A stretch of DNA of 17,579 nucleotides, from NCBI GenBank assembly GCA_041687295.1, contig JAWLCG010000065.1:1-17579 (forward strand), in the 5' to 3' direction. The stretch is from JAWLCG01 sp041687295 (GTDB lineage: Bacteria > Planctomycetota > Phycisphaerae > SM23-33 > FEN-1343). Both the position numbers and the translations under genes were made by a program. A model generated the notes under the pieces. The model had not been told where the DNA came from, did no database searches, and worked only from the letters and a program-made list of their open reading frames with translations. Of the stretch, positions 7,821 through 14,219 are shown one piece after another. Numbering within the stretch: position 1 is the stretch's first letter; each line of letters starts with the position of its first letter.

Positions 7821-8908
7821 ACGAAAACTCCCTTGGATTGCAGGCAGTTGAGCCTGAGGTAGCTCGACAGGCCGTCCAGGTTGCCCGCGTAGCGGACCAG
7901 GCCGGCATCGGCGACGGCCTTGGGCATGCCGTAGACGACGCAACTGGCCTCGTCCTGGCCCAGCACGATGCCGCCGCGCTCGACGATGGCCTGGGCGCCC
8001 TCCAGACCGTCATGGCCCATGCCCGTCAGAACCAGGCCCAGCGCGGCCCGGCCCCAGACATCGGCGGCCGAGCGGAACAGCACGTCCACGCTGGGGCAGT
8101 GGGGCTTGTCGGACGGCTCCTTGGACAGGTGACAGTACACTCGCCCCGTGCGGTCGCGCCGCACGGTCAGGTGGTCTTCGCCCGGGGCGACCAGGGCCAC
8201 GCCCGGCTCGACGGACATGCCCGCCTCGGCCAGGCGAACCGTCACCGTGCAGGTGCGGTTGAGCCGCTCGGCCAGGCTGCGGGTGAACAGCAGGGGCATG
8301 TGCTGGACGATCAGGATCGGCAGGCCGATGGACCGCGGCACTGGCCGAAGCAGCTGCTCCAGCGCCGACGGGCCGCCCGTGGACGAGCCGATCACCACCG
8401 CCTGATGGTTGCCCAGCGGGCCTGGCACGGGGCCGGGCGGGGCGGGCGGGGCGCTGGCGGGCCTGGGCCGCATGGGCCGAAGGTGGCGCCGCCGGCCCAG
8501 CCGGCAGACCTTCTCGCACAGCTCGTTCTCGATGCGGGTGATTGCCAGCGAAACGAAGCTGCACTGTTTGGGGATGAAGTCCACCGCGCCCAGCGCCAGC
8601 GCCTCGAGCGTCACGTCGGCATCGCGGGTCGTCAGGCTCGAGACCATCAGCACGGGGCGGGGTGTCTCGGCCATGATCGTCCGCAGCGTGGTCAGCCCGT
8701 CCATCACGGGCATCTCGACGTCGAGGGTCACCACGTCGGGGTCCTGGCTGCGGATGACCTCCAGGGCCTCGGCGCCGTTGCGGGCGGTGGCGATCACCTC
8801 GATCCGCGCGTCGGCCGAGAGCATCTTCTCCAGGGCCTTGCGCATGAAGGCGGAGTCGTCGACCACCAGGACGCGGACCGTCCTGTCTCGGGGGCTGGGG
8901 GGTAGCAT
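7817..8908 (-). CDS. cheB: Chemotaxis methylesterase/glutamine deamidase CheB
   Basis: A 363-residue two-domain enzyme. The N-terminal receiver (about 11-120) has D17/D18, phospho-acceptor D63 (VTLDVEMPVMDG) and K114 (FIPKQ). After a Pro/Arg-rich linker (about 140-165) comes the esterase domain with the catalytic triad S176 (in GSSTGG), H203 (in VQHMP) and D300 (in MGHDG). It removes methyl groups from receptor glutamates and may deamidate glutamines, activated by CheA phosphorylation. Start choice: the frame can begin at a TTG at 8914, but the ATG at 8908 has GGACGG 6 bases upstream while the TTG would abut that site, so the ATG is preferred. It follows cheW by about 35 bases and overlaps the HEAT-repeat gene by ATGA. 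Confidence 0.95.
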   Translation of the reverse strand: MLPPSPRDRTVRVLVVDDSAFMRKALEKMLSADARIEVIATARNGAEALEVIRSQDPDVVTLDVEMPVMDGLTTLRTIMAETPRPVLMVSSLTTRDADVTLEALALGAVDFIPKQCSFVSLAITRIENELCEKVCRLGRRRHLRPMRPRPASAPPAPPGPVPGPLGNHQAVVIGSSTGGPSALEQLLRPVPRSIGLPILIVQHMPLLFTRSLAERLNRTCTVTVRLAEAGMSVEPGVALVAPGEDHLTVRRDRTGRVYCHLSKEPSDKPHCPSVDVLFRSAADVWGRAALGLVLTGMGHDGLEGAQAIVERGGIVLGQDEASCVVYGMPKAVADAGLVRYAGNLDGLSSYLRLNCLQSKGVFV

Positions 8909-8943
8909 GTTCAACCGTCCAACTCTGGAAAAACTGCGGTTCG

Positions 8944-9462
8944 TTAGACAGTCGCCGCCTGGAGCGCCTCGGGCTGACCGGCGGTCTGGACCTCGTGCAG
9001 CGTCTCGAGCATGTCCTGACCGACCAGCAGGTCCAGGTCCAGCAGCAGGAACAGCCTCTCGTCGCGCTTGCCCACGCCCTGGATGAACCGGCGGTCCACG
9101 CCGCTGACCATCTGCGGGGGCGGCTCGACCGTGGTGGCAGCCACGCGGAGGACCTCGTTGACGCGGTCCACCATCAGGCCCAGCGTGCGGTCCATCACGT
9201 CGACGACGACGATGCGGCTATCGGCCGTCTCATCGGCGGGGGGAAGGGCGAAGTGGCGGCGGAGATCCACCACCGGGACAATCCGGCCACGCAGGTTCAC
9301 CACGCCGCGGACCCAGTCCGGCGAGCGGGGAATGGCCGTGATATCCAGGATGCGGTTGATTTCCTGGACCTGGAGGATGTCGATCGCGAACTCCTCCTGG
9401 GCCAGGTTGAAGGTGACCAGTTGGAGCTCTTCGTGCTCACTGAGCGTGCGCGTGTCGGCCAT
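8944..9462 (-). CDS. cheW: Chemotaxis coupling protein CheW
   Basis: A 172-residue single CheW domain (about 11-155), the adaptor that links CheA to receptors. The typical core VRGVVNLRGRIVPVVDLR is at 51-68, including the conserved NLRG and following arginine; the N-terminal QLVTFNLAQEEFAIDILQV matches the family start. A short Glu/Ala-rich tail (about 156-172) is extra. The ATG is preceded by AGGAGA at a 6-base distance. It is the first gene of the minus-strand operon, with a 908-bp gene-free region upstream, so the main operon promoter should lie there. Confidence 0.95.
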   Translation of the reverse strand: MADTRTLSEHEELQLVTFNLAQEEFAIDILQVQEINRILDITAIPRSPDWVRGVVNLRGRIVPVVDLRRHFALPPADETADSRIVVVDVMDRTLGLMVDRVNEVLRVAATTVEPPPQMVSGVDRRFIQGVGKRDERLFLLLDLDLLVGQDMLETLHEVQTAGQPEALQAATV

Positions 9463-9562
9463 CGGTCGTCTCCTGTTCGCAGCGCCGAGCCCGCGGGCCG
9501 CGCGTGCGGCCCAGGGACGGAGCTCGTCGCCCTGAAGGTTCGTTGGGTGCTGTTGCCGTCAC

Positions 9563-9577
9563 ACAAGGACGGTGCCA
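9563..9577 (-). promoter_or_regulatory. Possible sigma-54-type promoter upstream of cheW
   Basis: On the minus strand TGGCAC is followed by exactly 5 bases and then TTGT, close to the sigma-54 pattern TGGCAC-N5-TTGC. It lies about 100 bases before the cheW ATG, a sensible distance. The normally conserved C of the -12 GC is replaced by T, and no activator gene is visible, so this is weak. Confidence 0.22.
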
Positions 9578-9785
9578 CCACTTCCACATCAAGTTGTCTG
9601 GCAGTATCCGGCTGCCTCGGCAGCCAGGCGACCCGCACCCAAACCCGACCTGCGGTCCGCCACGTCATGCCTTACTTCGTCCGCATCGGCAGGCCACTTG
9701 AGCAAGGGGGCACCGAGGGCTCGGTTTCCCATGGCTGACCCCCATTCCTTCTGTTCAACTGCTTGGGGTGAAAACCGCAGAAGCG

Positions 9786-9823
9786 TCCGGGTGCCGTGGC
9801 TAAGCGTTCGTAGCCACGTCTTT
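9786..9823. repeat. Dispersed repeat family A, copy 1
   Basis: A 38-bp element: shared left part TCCGGGTGCCGTGGCTA (9786-9802), variable centre AGCGTTCG, shared right part TAGCCACGTCTTT (9811-9823). CGTGGCTA (9795-9802) and TAGCCACG (9811-9818) pair as an 8-bp stem. The same outer sequences flank a different centre at 14534-14572. Confidence 0.8.
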
Positions 9824-9863
9824 CTGTTTCTCCCTGGCCTCCGCCCCAGCGGAAGACTCGAAC

Positions 9864-9900
9864 GACACAGACTGCACAGATAAGCGTAGATGACACAGAC
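9864..9900. repeat. Short direct repeat GACACAGAC
   Basis: GACACAGAC occurs at 9864-9872 and 9892-9900, 28 bases apart, with a further CACAGAT between. The block is less GC-rich than its surroundings. It may be the remnant of a dispersed repeat; no function can be read from it. Confidence 0.4.
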
Positions 9901-9913
9901 AGGGTTCTGCGCA

Positions 9914-10004
9914 TTGGGGCCCACCGGCAGAGGCTCCAAGCCGCCCGTCCTCCGGCCCGGCCGGTCGGCAGGGGCGTGAGCCTATCCCATGCCGGTGGCC
10001 CAAA
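9914..10004. repeat. Long imperfect inverted repeat
   Basis: The left end (TTGGGGCCCACCGGCA from 9914) matches, with a 2-base difference, the reverse complement of the right end (TGCCGGTGGCCCAAA at 9990-10004). Inside, AGGCTC and GAGCCT also mirror each other, and the centre contains the palindrome CCGGCCCGGCCGG. The whole 91 bp can fold into one branched hairpin. Confidence 0.5.
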
Positions 10005-10022
10005 GCGGTAAATCCCGGGGGT

Positions 10023-10041
10023 GTGGGGGCAGAGCCCCCAC
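10023..10041. repeat. Perfect GC hairpin
   Basis: An 8-bp perfect stem, GTGGGGGC (10023-10030) with GCCCCCAC (10034-10041), around the loop AGA. On the plus strand it is followed by GCTGTTTCTT, so it could act as a weak terminator, although no plus-strand gene precedes it. More likely a repeat element. Confidence 0.55.
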
Positions 10042-10171
10042 GCTGTTTCTTCTGAAGCGCCGGGCGCGGTACGCATTCCTGTTGGGTGCTGGGAAATCTG
10101 TGGCCCTCCCCCCTGCGGAGCGCCCGGAGTCCTGCCTGAGTGCAAAGCCATGATGGACGGCAAGCCCCTTT

Positions 10172-10249
10172 GAAGTGCTGCGGCAACGACGCCGCTTTGG
10201 CTGGCTCGGTCGCATGCGATCCAAAGCGGCGTCAAGGCCGCCGCACTCC
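10172..10249. repeat. Inverted repeat with GACGCCGCTTTGG arms
   Basis: The inner arms are perfect: GACGCCGCTTTGG at 10188-10200 and CCAAAGCGGCGTC at 10221-10233, with a 20-base spacer. The similarity continues outward imperfectly (AAGTGCTGCGGC against the reverse complement GAGTGCGGCGGC) to about 10172 and 10249. On the minus strand the right end creates a short spurious open frame beginning MECGGLDAAL. Confidence 0.65.
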
Positions 10250-10370
10250 ATATTGCGCTGGCGCCCTGTGCTTCCATTGGACGGTGCGACTGACGATCAG
10301 GCGCCGGAAGGCGTGGAGCTGAAGGACGACGTGGGGAACCCACAGGGTTGGGGGCCGTGGGCGTGGGCTG

Positions 10371-11048
10371 CTAGGCGGGGACCTTTCGCGGGTCGACCAG
10401 GCCGGTGCGGACGGCGAACAGCACCAGGGCGGGCACCGAGTGCAGGCCGAGCTTCTGCATGAGGTTGGCGCGGTGGCGGTCGACGGTGGCCGGGGAGAGG
10501 TTGAGCATCGTGCCGATCTGGGGCGAGCTGAAGCCCTCGGCGACCAGCTTGACGATCTGGACCTCCCGGCCGGTGAGACACTGGACGCACTGGCCGTCGC
10601 GGAGGTCCTCGTCGCTGCAGTGGCACGCCACCAGGTGCCGCGCCACCCGCGGGGCCACGAACATGTCCCCGTGAACCACCGCGTCCAGGGCGCGGAGGAA
10701 CTCCTCGGGAGAACTGCTGCGGAGGCAGTACCCTTGCGCCCCGGCCCGCACGGCGCCGATAACGCTCGCGCACGCCTCCACCTGCGTCAGAACCAGGATG
10801 CGCGTGGCCGGACTGCTCCGGCGTACCTGGCGGATCACCTCCAGGCCCGGCAGCACCTCCAGGTCCAGGTCCAGCACCAGCAGGTCCGGCTGGCGGCGGT
10901 CGGCCTGCTCGACGGCATCCTGACCGCTGGACGTGTCAACGACGACCTGCAGGCCCTCCGACTCCAACAGCATGCGAAGACCCCGCCGGCACAACGCCTG
11001 CCGGTCGGCCAGAACAACCGTATGCTTTACGGCACGACTCTCCCGCAT
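10371..11048 (-). CDS. NarL/FixJ-type response regulator with atypical receiver and four-cysteine linker
   Basis: A 225-residue DNA-binding regulator. Receiver about 8-125: phospho-acceptor D60 and T88 are present, but the usual acidic pair is D15-R16 and the conserved lysine is R110 (GYCLRS), so phosphorylation may be altered or absent. The LuxR-type helix-turn-helix is about 158-215 (LTGREVQIVKLVAEG, then PQIGTMLNLSPATVDRHRANL). Between the domains is a C-x-C-x9-C-x2-C set: C142, C144, C154 and C157, able in principle to bind metal or respond to redox; that is inference. The ATG has GAGGAG 6 bases upstream. No sensor kinase is adjacent. It diverges from the GH42 gene across 256 bases and could regulate it, itself or the downstream che operon; the sequence does not decide. 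Confidence 0.88.
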   Translation of the reverse strand: MRESRAVKHTVVLADRQALCRRGLRMLLESEGLQVVVDTSSGQDAVEQADRRQPDLLVLDLDLEVLPGLEVIRQVRRSSPATRILVLTQVEACASVIGAVRAGAQGYCLRSSSPEEFLRALDAVVHGDMFVAPRVARHLVACHCSDEDLRDGQCVQCLTGREVQIVKLVAEGFSSPQIGTMLNLSPATVDRHRANLMQKLGLHSVPALVLFAVRTGLVDPRKVPA

Positions 11049-11304
11049 GGTCGGCTCCTCGCTACGGTGCCAGCGACGCTGTGAAATGCTGCCGATCCAG
11101 ACGACCTATTGCTTGATCGACCTGCACAGCAGGTTCTCATGAGAGGAACTCCTGAAAAGTCTGAATTCCCAGAAGGAAGGCAGAGAATCGAAGAACATTC
11201 AATCAATGGTGGGCCTGGACGACGTCTTGTCGTCGGTCGGCCCAGCGGGTACTGTGCCCTCTGGCGCCCGCGAGGGGGCGCCGTCCAGTGCCAAGGAGCC
11301 CGAC
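11049..11304. promoter_or_regulatory. Divergent promoter region with a perfect 10-bp palindrome
   Basis: This 256-base gap must hold the promoters of both the response regulator (minus) and the GH42 gene (plus). It is more AT-rich around 11130-11210. TCTCATGAGA at 11135-11144 is a perfect palindrome, and CCTGC-ACA-GCAGG lies just before it at 11121-11133; either could be an operator. Near the GH42 start, GGCGCCC (11263-11269) and GGGCGCC (11276-11282) form a 7-bp hairpin that may affect the leader. No convincing -35/-10 pair was found. Confidence 0.4.
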
Positions 11305-13359
11305 ATGCCAGGTCCCTACCCGCCGGTGAACCCCAAGTGCCCGCACTTCCTGCACGGGGGCGACTACAACCCCGACCAGTGGCCCACGGAGGTCTGGGCC
11401 GAGGACATGCGCCTGATGAAGCTGTCCGGCTGTAACGCCATGAGCGTGGGCATCTTCTCGTGGGCACAGCTCGAGCCGCAGGAGGGGCGCTACACCTTCG
11501 ACTGGCTCGACCGGATCATGGACATGCTGGCCGAGAATGACGCCTGGGCCGTCCTGGCCACCCCGTCGGCCGCCCAGCCCGCCTGGATGAGCGCCCGGTA
11601 TCCCGAGATCCTCCGCACCGACTACAACCGCATCCACCATGGCCACGGCGGGCGGGTGAACTACTGCCTGACCTCGCCAGTCTGGCGCGAGAAGATCGCC
11701 ACCATCGCCACCGCCCTGGCCGAGCGGTACAAGGACCACCCGGCCCTGCTGATGTGGCACGTGCACAACGAGTACAGCGGCGAGTGCTACTGCGACCAGT
11801 GCGCCGCCGCCTTCCGCGACTGGCTGGGGCGGAAGTACCCCACCCTCGACGCGCTGAACCAGGCCTACTGGGCCGCCTTCTGGAGCCACACCTACACCGA
11901 CTGGAGCCAGGTGGGCCCGCCCGGAAGCCCCTACGGCGAGGGCTTCCACGGCGGCCTGTGGATCGACTGGAAACGCTTCACGACCGAGCAGACCATCGCC
12001 TGCTTCCGCACCGAGGCCGACGTCCTCCGCCGCCTCAGCCCCGGCGTGCCGGTGACGACGAACCTGATGGGCACCTACCCGCCGCTGGACTACTGGAAGT
12101 TCGCCCGCGAGCTCGACGTGATCAGCTGGGACAGCTACCCGCGGTTCCACGAACGGCCCGGCGAGAGCATGCACGGCACGGGCTTCACGCACGACCTGAA
12201 CCGCTGCCTCGGCGGGGGCAAGCCCTTCCTGCTGATGGAGAGCTCGCCCAGCTCGCAGAACTGGATGCCCGTGATGCGCCTCAAGAGGCCCGGCATGCAC
12301 CGGGTGATGAGCCTGCAGGCGGTCGCCCACGGCTCGGACAGCGTGCAGTATTTCCAGTGGCGCAAGGGCCGGGGCGGCCATGAGAAGTTCCACGGCGCCG
12401 TCGTCGACCATGAGGGCAGCGAGAACAGCCGGGTGTTCCAGGACGTCGCCGAAGTCGGCCAAATCCTCGCCCAGCTCGACCCGGTGATCGGCTCGGCCGT
12501 CAAGGCCGAGGTCGCCATCGTGTACGACTGGGAGAACGGCTGGGCGATCGAGCACTCGGCCGGGCCGAGGAAGGACAAGGAGTACATCGCGACGCTGCAC
12601 GAGCATTATCGGACGTTCTGGGAGGCCGGCGTGCCGGTCGACGTGGTGGGCGAGGAGGGGGACTTCTCGGGCTACAAGCTGCTGATCGCGCCGATGCTGT
12701 ACATGGTGCGTCCCGGCGTGGCCGAGCGGATCGAGGCCTTCGTGGAGGCGGGCGGCACGTTCGTGGCGACGTACCTGTCGGGCATTGCCGACGAGAACGA
12801 CCTGGTCTTCACCGGCGGCTGGCCGGGGCCGTTGCGGCGGCTGATGGGCATCCGCGCCGAGGAGCTCGACGTGCTCTACGACGACGAGCGGAACCTCGTC
12901 GTGCCGGCACGGGACAACGCCCTGGGGCTGACGGGGCCGTTCGAGGCGCGGGTCTTCTGCGACCTGATCCACGCCGAGTCGGCCGAGGTGCTGGCGAGCT
13001 ACGGCGAGGACTTCTACGCCGGTCGGCCGGCGCTGACGGTCAACCGCTTCGGGCAGGGGCGGGCGTACTACGTGGCCTCGCGGAACGACGAGGCCTTCCT
13101 GGACGCCTTCTACGCCGCCCTGATGCGCGAGCAGGCCATCCGGCCGGTCCTCAGCGCGAAGCTGCCACGCGGCGTGAGCGTCCAGGCCCGCAGCGACGGC
13201 CAGCGCGACTATGTCTTCATGCTGAACTTCACCCGCCAGACCCGGCACGTGCCGCTGTCCGAGCCGGGCCTGGAGAACCTGCTGACCGGCCAGGCCATCG
13301 GTCGAAGCCTCGACCTGGAGCCCTACGGCTCAGCCATCCTGACCCGCCCGGCCCGGTAG
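11305..13359 (+). CDS. Glycoside hydrolase family 42 beta-galactosidase
   Basis: A complete 684-residue GH42 enzyme, hydrolysing terminal beta-galactosides. The (alpha/beta)8 catalytic domain is about 12-385, with acid/base E156 in WHVHNEYSG and nucleophile E312 in LLMESSPSSQNW. The zinc-cluster cysteines known from Thermus A4 beta-galactosidase are present: C121 (NYCLTSP) plus C161, C163 and C166 (ECYCDQC). A trimerisation-type Rossmann-like domain follows (about 395-610), then a small C-terminal beta domain. No signal peptide, so cytoplasmic: the substrate is probably a transported disaccharide or oligosaccharide such as a plant or algal galactan fragment, not necessarily lactose. The ATG at 11305 has AGGAG 7 bases upstream and is followed by the family-typical HGGDYNPDQW; the open frame 33 codons upstream has no such support. 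No transporter lies nearby. Its stop codon falls inside a long inverted repeat. Confidence 0.95.
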   Translation: MPGPYPPVNPKCPHFLHGGDYNPDQWPTEVWAEDMRLMKLSGCNAMSVGIFSWAQLEPQEGRYTFDWLDRIMDMLAENDAWAVLATPSAAQPAWMSARYPEILRTDYNRIHHGHGGRVNYCLTSPVWREKIATIATALAERYKDHPALLMWHVHNEYSGECYCDQCAAAFRDWLGRKYPTLDALNQAYWAAFWSHTYTDWSQVGPPGSPYGEGFHGGLWIDWKRFTTEQTIACFRTEADVLRRLSPGVPVTTNLMGTYPPLDYWKFARELDVISWDSYPRFHERPGESMHGTGFTHDLNRCLGGGKPFLLMESSPSSQNWMPVMRLKRPGMHRVMSLQAVAHGSDSVQYFQWRKGRGGHEKFHGAVVDHEGSENSRVFQDVAEVGQILAQLDPVIGSAVKAEVAIVYDWENGWAIEHSAGPRKDKEYIATLHEHYRTFWEAGVPVDVVGEEGDFSGYKLLIAPMLYMVRPGVAERIEAFVEAGGTFVATYLSGIADENDLVFTGGWPGPLRRLMGIRAEELDVLYDDERNLVVPARDNALGLTGPFEARVFCDLIHAESAEVLASYGEDFYAGRPALTVNRFGQGRAYYVASRNDEAFLDAFYAALMREQAIRPVLSAKLPRGVSVQARSDGQRDYVFMLNFTRQTRHVPLSEPGLENLLTGQAIGRSLDLEPYGSAILTRPAR

Positions 13360-13601
13360 GGCACGTAGGTTCGCGAGCGCAGCGAGCGGTTCTGCGTGCC
13401 GTCGGCGACGGACCGCTGCTCGAAGGGCCTCCGTATATAGCCCCGGGCTTGCCCGGGGTCTTCGAAGGCGTCTGGCGCCCCGACTGGAAAGACCCCAGGC
13501 AAGCCCGGGGCTATATAGGGACCGTGGGCAGCGCGCGACGTCCTTGGCGGTACGCGGAACCTCGCCGGCGCTCCGCTTCGGCGAGAACCCACGTACCCTA
13601 C
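13356..13601. repeat. 246-bp nested inverted repeat (MITE-like or long hairpin)
   Basis: The outer arms match at 14 of 16 positions: GTAGGGCACGTAGGTT at 13356-13371 against the reverse complement of 13586-13601. The inner arms match at 28 of 29 positions: 13434-13462 against 13489-13517, with a 26-base loop. Each inner arm is itself palindromic around CCCCGGGC-TT-GCCCGGGG (one change in the right arm). The left arm also contains AGCGGT/ACCGCT (13385-13390 and 13412-13417) around CCGTC-GGC-GACGG. The two arm sets are offset by 6 bases, so small indels have accumulated. The GH42 stop codon TAG (13357-13359) is part of the left end. It encodes no protein; it could act as a terminator for GH42. 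Confidence 0.8.
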
Positions 13602-13637
13602 GGGGACGGCGCCCGCCGGTCGCGCGGGAGTGTCGCC

Positions 13638-13666
13638 TTGCTTCCGGGCGACGGGTGGAGTAGGCT
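13638..13666 (+). promoter_or_regulatory. Weak candidate promoter for the receiver gene
   Basis: TTGCTT (13638-13643) and TAGGCT (13661-13666) are spaced by exactly 17 bases, about 75 bases before the TTG start. Each box matches the sigma-70 consensus at only half its positions, so the support is mainly spacing and position in the remaining 140 bases between the repeat and the gene, where nothing else was seen. Confidence 0.22.
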
Positions 13667-13742
13667 GAGTACTGAGAGTGACCGGCCGACGGCCCCCCCA
13701 GCGGGTGGGCCGGGCCGACCCTCGGTGCGAAGGAGAGACGCC

Positions 13743-14207
13743 TTGACGAACCAGAGCAACCAGCCCTCGCCGGACTCGCGGGTCCTGGTGGTGGACGATA
13801 ATCCGCAGAACCTGGAACTATTGGCCGCCTACCTCGAGAGCATTCCCGTGCAGGTCGAGACGGCCGACAACGGCATCGACGCGCTGGAGAAGGTCGCCGC
13901 CGCCCCGCCGGACCTGATCCTGCTGGACATCATGATGCCGCGGATGAGCGGCTTCGAGGTCTGCCGCAAGCTCAAGGGCGACCCGGCCACGCGCGACATC
14001 CCCGTGCTGATGGTGACGGCCCTGAGCGACCTGGGCGACATCGAGCGCGGCGTTGACAGCGGCACGGACGACTTCCTGTCCAAGCCTGTCAACCGCCTGG
14101 AGCTGATCACCCGCGTCCGCAGCCTGCTCCGCGTCCGCCACCTCAAGGACGAGCTCGACCGCACGCTGGAGTACCTCTCGGAGATCGAGAAACGGCCCAT
14201 GGCGTAG
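13743..14207 (+). CDS. Stand-alone receiver-domain response regulator
   Basis: A 154-residue protein consisting of one receiver (about 13-130) with D18/D19, phospho-acceptor D62 (LILLDIMMPRMSG), T92 (MVTALSD) and K114 (FLSKPVN), plus a charged helix (about 120-152). The DDFLSKPVNRLELITRVRSLL region resembles receivers that are usually fused to GGDEF or HD-GYP output domains; here the protein stops after the connecting helix. The start is a TTG at 13743 with AGGAGA 6-7 bases upstream; no in-frame ATG lies near, and the frame further upstream runs through the inverted repeat. The MNT-type gene follows after 12 bases, perhaps co-transcribed. No partner kinase is visible. It may be a separate signalling protein or a shortened descendant of a two-domain regulator. 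Confidence 0.88.
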   Translation: MTNQSNQPSPDSRVLVVDDNPQNLELLAAYLESIPVQVETADNGIDALEKVAAAPPDLILLDIMMPRMSGFEVCRKLKGDPATRDIPVLMVTALSDLGDIERGVDSGTDDFLSKPVNRLELITRVRSLLRVRHLKDELDRTLEYLSEIEKRPMA

Positions 14208-14219
14208 CGGGGTAGGAGC

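Larger units (their letters stand above)
9463..10370. other. Gene-free, repeat-rich intergenic region
   Basis: No open frame in these 908 bases has a credible start, ribosome binding site or recognisable protein. The stretch instead contains a possible promoter for cheW (9563-9577), a small ACCGAG/CTCGGT hairpin at 9712-9725, repeat family A (9786-9823), a direct repeat of GACACAGAC (9864-9872 and 9892-9900), a long imperfect inverted repeat (9914-10004), a strong hairpin (10023-10041) and another inverted repeat (10172-10249). It separates the response-regulator gene from cheW, both on the minus strand. Confidence 0.7.

Noticed and set aside
6069..7862. Plus-strand 597-codon open frame opposite the HEAT-repeat gene
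   Set aside because: Antisense shadow; no motifs or ribosome binding site, whereas the minus strand gives regular HEAT repeats.
8909..8914. TTG start of cheB at 8914
   Set aside because: The only Shine-Dalgarno-like site (GGACGG) would touch this codon; it is 6 bases from the ATG at 8908.
9864..9900. CRISPR-like array from the GACACAGAC repeats
   Set aside because: Only two 9-base units with a 19-base gap; no regular repeat-spacer pattern and no cas gene.
9672..10343. Minus-strand 223-codon open frame in the repeat-rich gap
   Set aside because: It spans several inverted repeats, overlaps other frames of equal quality, has no Shine-Dalgarno and no recognisable protein.
11206..11304. Upstream 33-codon extension of GH42
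   Set aside because: No ribosome binding site, and the family-conserved N-terminus begins just after the ATG at 11305, which has AGGAG.
11203..13248. Minus-strand 681-codon open frame opposite GH42
   Set aside because: Antisense to a complete enzyme with catalytic residues; composition is low-complexity.
13449..13742. Upstream extension of the receiver gene
   Set aside because: It runs through the inverted repeat with no start signal; the TTG at 13743 has a strong Shine-Dalgarno.
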